NCBI RefSeq assembly: GCF_905475465.1
Contig: NC_062238.1
Location: 6,800,501 to 6,864,500 of the forward strand
Length of the DNA: 64,000 nt
Source of the DNA: Pieris napi
Taxonomy: Eukaryota > Arthropoda > Insecta > Lepidoptera > Pieridae
Direction of reading: 5' to 3'
Positions within the stretch are counted from its first letter, which is position 1; the number at the start of each line of letters is the position of its first letter. The notes under the pieces were generated by a model, which saw only the letters and a list, made by a program, of their open reading frames with translations, searched no databases and had not been told where the DNA came from. This document shows, in pieces, positions 58,543-64,000 of this stretch. Both the position numbers and the translations under genes were made by a program.

Positions 58543-59720
58543 CTAGTTAAATTGTGCAATCACAGATTGCCGGAATGCTAGACCTGTAGGAGATCTTTCA
58601 TTGTTTCTGTGTTACTCAACTTCTGCTGTCAGCAAGATCACCATCATCATAAGCATAGGGGATGCTTATGACTCTATATACCTATATTATGCAATACAGC
58701 ACAAGCTATAATTATATATAACTAGTATATTTTGTCAATTTTGACTGTAGTCCTAGCTGTAAACATGGAAATTTCCTTTTCTACACTCCGAAAACCCTTT
58801 CAACAATATGCCTAGTTCTTATTTGAGAATAATTATAATTATTGTCAGCTCTTGTCGTTGGATATAAAAGTGTTGTTAACATGAAGTTAAGTGCCGGATA
58901 ACCGCTGTCACCTACTAAAACTCCTTCTAGTTCACCATTTAGCAGCCTTGCATACGCCTGGCAGTTTCTAAATATCCTGCTGTCGTGTGAACTGCCAGGC
59001 CACCTGGTCACTATATCAAATATTTCCATATCAGGCCCTATTATTGCTTGCACATTTACAGAAAATTACCCTTTTTTATTTCTGTATGCTTCAGAGTGAG
59101 CGATACCTTTGGGTCTATTAATTTTTATATGGGTGCAGTCAATAGCTCTGATTATACTGTTTAGGTCATGGTGAGTATTAGATCTTATTAATTCTTCAAA
59201 CTTCCTTTTGGCTGTGTTCATATTTCTTGGAAAATTTACAAATCTAGGAAGTAATTTACTCAACTCTGCAGAGACTTTATTTATAATTAAACAGACTGTA
59301 GATTGGCTTATTCTGTTCAGATCACCACACACCATCTGTAATGTCAATGAATTATTATTAGTTACATATATGTTATGTTTCTGAAAGTCAGAAGACAAAT
59401 GTCTTCAACATATAATGTATTTAAAATCATTTGAGAATACATAGGTACCTATAATATTCAAATCGAAAAACCATACATATTTATGAACACAATATTACCT
59501 GAAAACATCCAGTTGCATTTTTATGCCTTAATGCAAAAAGTATTTGCAATTGCGGTAGGTTTGGCGATCCTCTGTTGTTATAAGGTTGCAAGTTTGTAAT
59601 GATCAGTGGCAGGATCACATTTAATACCGTGTGTTTCAAAATACGGTTCCTTCTTTTGAATTCATTCTCACCGTACAGGATGGAAGGATTTTGGTTGTAT
59701 TCGTTCCGAACATATACAAC
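58543..59720 (-). pseudogene. Harbinger (HARBI1-like) transposase, inactivated
   Basis: The minus strand has two coding blocks around a 163-bp GT-AG intron (59498-59336). The first reads F-K-R-R-N-R-I-L ... L-Q-I-L-F-A-L-R-H-K-N-A-T-G-C-F-Q. The second opens M-V-C-G-D-L-N-R-I-S-Q-S-T-V, as in HARBI1 proteins. DDE motifs are visible: A-I-D-C-T-H, P-G-S-S-H-D-S-R-I-F, V-G-D-S-G-Y-P and H-I-V-E-R-V-F-G-V. Damage: a TAA between N-K-K-G and F-S-V-N (about 59063), a TAG after R-V-F-G-V (about 58781), and a frameshift near 58710. The end E-R-S-P-T-G-L-A-F-R-Q is recognisable before the stop at 58543. No start codon was identified. It cannot make a full protein. Confidence 0.85.
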
Positions 59721-60069
59721 ACTTTAGGCAAAATTTTCAATTGTTGATATTTGATACAAGTGCTCTGTTGCTGTTGTCAAAACAATGCGATCCGTTCTAC
59801 GTAACAAAATTATTGTCATCTTTAAATAATTAATACATTTTCTAAAGGTTACTCGTAAATTTCTAGTTATTGCAATAATAAAATAAATGAATACATAAAT
59901 AACAATAAATTGAAGATATATGTGTACCGTTTTAGATGTTTAAATATTTGTTATTGTTTACTTTTTTAAAGGATAATAAACAAAGTATTGCATGAACTGA
60001 AACATCAATTTGTATTTTGACATTTGCTGTCTTAGCTTGGGCTTAGCTTAATCTCACCGTTAAAATGTC

Positions 60070-60078
60070 TATAAATAC
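60070..60078 (+). promoter_or_regulatory. outward-facing TATA box near the right end of the Harbinger element
   Basis: TATAAATAC lies about 90 bp inside the right terminus and faces out towards 60170. It is the mirror of the left-end TATA. Confidence 0.35.
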
Positions 60079-60172
60079 GAAATCATAGTTTAACCTTAGT
60101 GTACACTAAGCAAAGTTTTTCGTAAGGTAAGTCTGAGCAAAGTCCAAGTGCGGACTATAGATCTCACCCTCA

Positions 60173-60648
60173 GTGATAATAAAAGAACTAAGTAGAAACA
60201 AGTAATTACTGATTAAAATAGTAAATTAAAGCATGATTGTAAAACTATTTGTACTAACATAAAAATACCGACCGCTATAATCGTAGTATCGCTCTCAAAG
60301 GCTATATTGAAGGCAAATAATCAAATCAAATTTTATAAAAAAAAAAATCCATGTTAGCCTACGAACATTTCAGCCCACCGATTATATAGTTATATTGAAA
60401 TGGATTAGAAATGCGCGCATCATTCTGGTAAAAAATTGCCTCCTTTTTTCATAACACAGTGTACTGGTGAGAACGTAAACGATTGTGCATTTCGTTCGAT
60501 TTACTATGACTTATAAACATTTTATAATATTACGAATTATAAAAATATAATACATTAAACATGTACAGCAGTTACAGTTAAAGGATTGTTGTAATATATA
60601 ATGTGCGAATGTATTTTTACTACTAATAAATAAATAACTAAAATATAT
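60173..60648. other. gene-free stretch, possible original protease promoter
   Basis: The 5' side of the protease before the Harbinger insertion should lie here. An arthropod-like initiator, TCAGT on the minus strand, occurs near 60215, but no convincing TATA box accompanies it. Confidence 0.3.
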
Positions 60649-60649
60649 T

Positions 60650-60757
60650 ATTAAAAGGAGTCCCTTTAGGCAAGGTTCCGAAGATACTGGCAGCGTTCCC
60701 CCTTTGAATAGCTAGACTAATTCTTTGTCCGAGGTAGCTGCCAGATCTTCGTTCGAT
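60650..60757 (-). mobile_element. LINE ORF2 C-terminal fragment
   Basis: Inverted near-identical copy of the fragment at 30202: minus strand 'agatctggcagctacctcgg', 'gggggaacgctgccagtatc' and 'ggaaccttgcctaaagggac'. Confidence 0.6.
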
Positions 60758-61157
60758 TGTGATTGGTCACCAACATCTCTAGTTCGTGACGCGTTGACAT
60801 AACTTTATCGCTTTCACTATACATGGTGAGATGAACAAAATGATATATGATCAAAAAATCATGTAATATGTGAGAAATAATATATAGTGCGGGAAAATGA
60901 CATCCTCGCAATCGAGTAGCCCGTGATATCACGGCACACGAATCCCGAGGGGACTTTTCGTATCGAAGAAGTTCCATGGGTCTGCCAAGCGTTCGCGAAT
61001 ATATAAAATAGAATGTAAAAAATAGTAATTACGTAGATAATAAGAAAGTAGCTTTGCTAAAACTACTTGTTGTTTAAATGTTCATCGAGTAATTTTTTAT
61101 ATCAATTTTTCCCGACACAATCCATTAAACGATGTTAATGTACGTGAGACAAGCGTG
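60758..61157. other. gene-free stretch
   Basis: The minus-strand frame 60717-60977 overlaps the LINE fragment and has no domain. Nothing else is recognised. Confidence 0.3.
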
Positions 61158-61434
61158 TAAAGGCCGATTTACATTATCTTAGTGTTTAGCAGAGTGCTTT
61201 AGGATAGTACTTTAGTTGAAACATGTAAACGCTACTTGCTTTAGTACGGTTCTACTTTACTTTCAAGTTGAATCAAAATAGAATCGCTTTTTATTTTTGT
61301 TTCAAGTGATACCCCTCCCGCGCCCTCGCACCCCTGTGTTCTTCCCTTGTTGTGTGTAAACACGTAATTTAGTAAAATCTTTAGGAGAGTGCATAAGTGC
61401 CGTGAAACGCGTGCGTGTTTTTTGATTATTAACG

Positions 61435-61596
61435 ATGGCTAAATGGTGGGAAGATACAACTATCAAATTTGTGTCTGAATATGTTGTTCACGAATGTTTG
61501 TGGAACGTTAAAAACAATTTATACAAAAACAAACAGGCTAGGCATTCGGCATACACTGCCTCAAAAGAAGCTATTTTGTTTATTATTTATATTTAG
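61435..61596 (+). pseudogene. MADF-domain protein, N-terminal stub
   Basis: The 53-codon frame starts M-A-K-W-W-E-D-T-T and continues I-K-F-V-S-E-Y-V, L-W-N-V-K, L-Y-K-N-K and Y-T-A-S-K-E-A. The spacing F-V...L-W-x-V...Y-K-x-K is that of the MADF (Myb/SANT-like, Adf-1) fold, which Harbinger elements encode as the DNA-binding partner of the transposase. It stops early at the deletion junction. Confidence 0.6.
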
Positions 61597-61698
61597 TTTA
61601 TTTATTTCGAATAAAATCTCGTCTTCTATTTGTTCCATAACTACAGTTAGTATTTTGCGTAGAATAGAGCGTATTTGCCGACGTCGTTGCGCGTTCAT
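61561..61698 (-). pseudogene. putative Harbinger transposase N-terminal stub
   Basis: The 45-codon minus-strand frame starts M-N-A-Q-R-R-R-Q-I-R-S-I-L-R-K and ends at the deletion junction, converging with the MADF stub. Position, strand and internal deletion suggest the first exon of the transposase. The sequence itself has no diagnostic catalytic motif. Confidence 0.4.
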
Positions 61699-61833
61699 TG
61701 TGGCGCTGTAATGATACTCTACTGGAAGAAATGTAAACGTTCACTCGCAACGCACTAAAGCACTAAAGAACTTGCCTTTCATCTTGTACTAAAATACTCT
61801 CCTAAACACTAAGATAATGTAAATCGGCCATAA

Positions 61834-62117
61834 AATAGATTTTAATTTTTAGTAAACCAGTAGATAGGGATTTTAGCAAGTAATTGCGTATGAAGATTAT
61901 TATGTATTATCATGTACCTAAAGACAGACTACATACAGGACGAATTATTCAACTATGATAATAATAGCAATTCTCTTTTCGTAAGGAATAAGTTTCATTA
62001 TCAAGTATGGTGATAGCGACAACTAACCCGAAACCATTATTGATTTCTCTTTACCAACTATGCAACAGAGACGGTGTCTGCAAAATGTCATTTATAATCA
62101 AATTAAAATATCTCATA
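61834..62117. other. short gene-free stretch
   Basis: Nothing recognised. Confidence 0.3.
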
Positions 62118-62120
62118 GAA

Positions 62121-63056
62121 GACCACAAGCCCATGAACAAAAAATACCTGCGAAATGACCCAACGTGAATTACGCTTAGAAGGCTGTTACTATATCTGAA
62201 AATAGCTCTGAGCACTATGCCGTCATTTCTGAGCTGTACATGTGAGTACGTGAGTGAATGGACTTTCTCAGGTGACATAACGTCTTCTTTTAGTAAAATA
62301 CCCTATCTACCATATTTAAGGTACTTTCCCTTCATATCCCATAACTTTGGGACGCCCTGTATTGGTAGGCGGTGGTATAATCTGCCATTTCACAGACTAG
62401 CGGACTATCGAAAGTGTACGGCATTTATCTTTTATTGAAGATTGTCTAAAGTATTAATAACCTGTGTTATTGCCGTACAGATAAAAGTCACCGGAAAATG
62501 ACTCTTTTCGGAGGGAAGTAATTTACCCCATACACCTATGTGTTCCACAAAAAATGTACGGCATGCTGGAAAATGTTATCTATATGTGAAGTACTCTCAA
62601 GATCATTTAATTTTATGTTGTTCTATATCATCATCACCTATATGCTAATCAGACATATGTTGCGACCCTTGGCTTTCGACCGCTCCGCTGGAAATATGTA
62701 CGGCGTTTACGGGTAAAGTATCTGTATATGTGTCCAAAAGGAATCACACAAATGCCGTACAGTAATAAATGACCTATATTGCTTCTGCAATTGCCGTCGA
62801 ATTAAAAATTTGCACCGACTTCCGGCACCATCACTTTAGTACGGTACTATGTTTTTCGACATTTATTTTTAATAATTATTAATTATCGAAATTCCCCAAT
62901 TGTACCTGAGAAAGTCCATTCACTCACGTACTCACATGTACCGCTCAGAAATGACGGCATAGTGCTCAGAGCTATTTTCAGATTTAGTAACAGCCTTCTA
63001 ATCGTAATTCACGTTGGGTCATTTCACAGGTATATTTTGTTCATGGGCTTGTGGTC
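62121..63056. mobile_element. long-TIR DNA element with TGTACGGCA motif cluster
   Basis: Two arms of about 153 bp (62121-62273 and 62904-63056) are inverse copies with roughly five differences, starting GACCACAAGCCCATGAACAA. The centre contains TGTACGGCA or its inverse at 62415, 62471, 62555, 62697 (one base changed), 62753 and a weaker one at 62792. Such clusters in short DNA elements may be protein-binding sites. TA lies near both ends, but the exact target duplication is unclear. No transposase. Confidence 0.7.
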
Positions 63057-63060
63057 TATA

Positions 63061-64000
63061 GTATGTAGGTACTTAAGTTTATTTTAGCTGTTTAATGATT
63101 AAAGTGATTGTATTGCGCTTTATAATTTTAATATTTTATTTTAAAAAGCGTAGAGAATATTAAATACATCTATATTTTGTAAAAACCTTATCATATCCTT
63201 AAAAATCCGTATGATAAGAAATAGAAAATCTACAAAAAATTAAGAGCATAGTTTCGCCACGTTTTATGACCAAGGAGATTTTACATGTCAAAAGTCTAAA
63301 AATTACTTTCTATGTTGTCTATCTTTAATTAAATCGTCACATAATAAAATATATTATAAACAACTTAGTATGGTGAATTATTTCGTTTATTATTAATTGT
63401 AAAATTATTTTGATTCAAAACAGAAAAATAACCTAAAAATGCTGTCTTTATTCTAACTTTTTTTATTTTCTTGGTAATCTACGTGTATAAGGCATTTCAG
63501 CTGCGATACTACTTATGACTCCTTTTTAAGTTTTATTAATAGGTAATACACATATACAATATACAATAAGTAGGAAATAAAGCATAGATTGTAGCCTGGT
63601 ATAAAATATTGCCAATTTAATTTTGTAAAATAAAGACTAAGCATGTACTTCATATTAGAAGAAAATCGAGCCAAAAAAATGTTTAATGGTAATGTAGATT
63701 TTGCTAATAAAATGTTTGATAAGCAATTTTAAAATATGCAAAGTAACACCAAGGATATAAAATAATTAGTTTTTACGCGTGTTTCGTCACATGTCGATTA
63801 CAATAGACAAAATTAATTGCGTATGAAACAAATATTTGACAATTACTTTCTTATTTAAAAATTCTATACCAATATGTATTTATTTTCTATTAATGTTAAG
63901 AAATAATTTAATACAATTTGAAACAAACTCTGCATAATCCACTTAGCCTTACATTCCAGGAAAATATGATAATATTTATTTTTATTTTAATCTACATAAC
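63061..64000. other. gene-free stretch
   Basis: AT-rich DNA, nothing recognised. Confidence 0.3.

Larger units (their letters stand above)
57772..60169. mobile_element. PIF/Harbinger DNA transposon
   Basis: Terminal inverted repeats start GGGTGAGATCTATAGTCCGC and match for 31 bases without a change, then about 9 of the next 11. A 3-bp target duplication TCA flanks it (57769-57771 and 60170-60172), the Harbinger length. The same junction also reads as a 5-bp CTCAG duplication with ends one base shorter. Inside, on the minus strand, is a HARBI1-like transposase relic. Each end carries TATAAATAC facing outward. The element sits about 33 bp upstream of the protease start codon. Confidence 0.85.
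61161..61830. mobile_element. Harbinger deletion derivative (MITE) with two gene stubs
   Basis: Imperfect terminal repeats, AGGCCGATTTACATTATCTT at the left and TGGCCGATTTACATTATCTT read inward from the right, continue for about 40 bp. A 3-bp duplication TAA flanks it (61158-61160, 61831-61833). Inside are converging stubs of a MADF-domain protein (plus) and a transposase (minus), each starting with ATG. The middle of both genes is gone, so this is an internal deletion of a two-gene Harbinger element. Confidence 0.7.

Noticed and set aside
60717..60977. 86-codon minus-strand frame
   Set aside because: Its C-terminal part is a wrong-frame reading of a LINE fragment, and the rest has no motif.

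Overview
The window looks like nuclear DNA of a butterfly or moth (Lepidoptera). It is strongly AT-rich. Protein-coding space is minimal, and the gene that can be rebuilt has GT-AG introns. The repeats are of lepidopteran type: many short Helitrons with a TC start and a CTAG end, three tRNA-derived SINE families, RTE-like and CR1/Jockey-like LINE tails, Harbinger and hAT elements, and a mariner remnant. No bacterial, viral or organellar genes were seen.

Layout. From 1 to about 46,000 there is almost only intergenic or intronic DNA packed with decayed mobile elements. The one GC-rich, CpG-rich spot (about 6,050-6,342) ends in a strong splice donor and could be the first, probably non-coding, exon of a gene whose other exons lie outside the window. 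Well-delimited elements in this stretch include Helitrons (1200-1749, 11257-11604, 23348-23716, 39130-39445, 45179-45602), hAT-like elements with 8-bp target duplications (7863-8330, nested in a SINE; 17595-18104), a SINE with a 16-bp target duplication (26962-27223), long-inverted-repeat elements (13700-14978; 28633-29586), and four copies of a family with GAAGT termini.

From 46,175 to 50,683 lies a full-length LINE with two intact ORFs (254 and about 1,027 codons) and a perfect 13-bp target duplication, so it is young. From 54,709 to 57,736 on the minus strand is a complete five-exon, 251-residue secreted S1 serine protease (chymotrypsin/brachyurin type). It is the only host gene that can be assembled with confidence. 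Immediately upstream of its start codon sits a 2.4-kb PIF/Harbinger transposon (57,772-60,169) whose transposase is dead and whose two ends each carry an outward-facing TATA box. A deletion derivative of another Harbinger element (61,161-61,830) keeps the first codons of both Harbinger genes, MADF protein and transposase. A further inverted-repeat element (62,121-63,056) carries a cluster of TGTACGGCA motifs.

How the parts fit. The host content is essentially one digestive-type protease in a repeat-rich neighbourhood. Its introns have taken up a Helitron and a LINE tail, and its 5' leader has been split by the Harbinger element, which may now provide its promoter. A decayed ~220-bp direct duplication (50.9 kb and 54.1 kb) next to the gene hints at an old local duplication.
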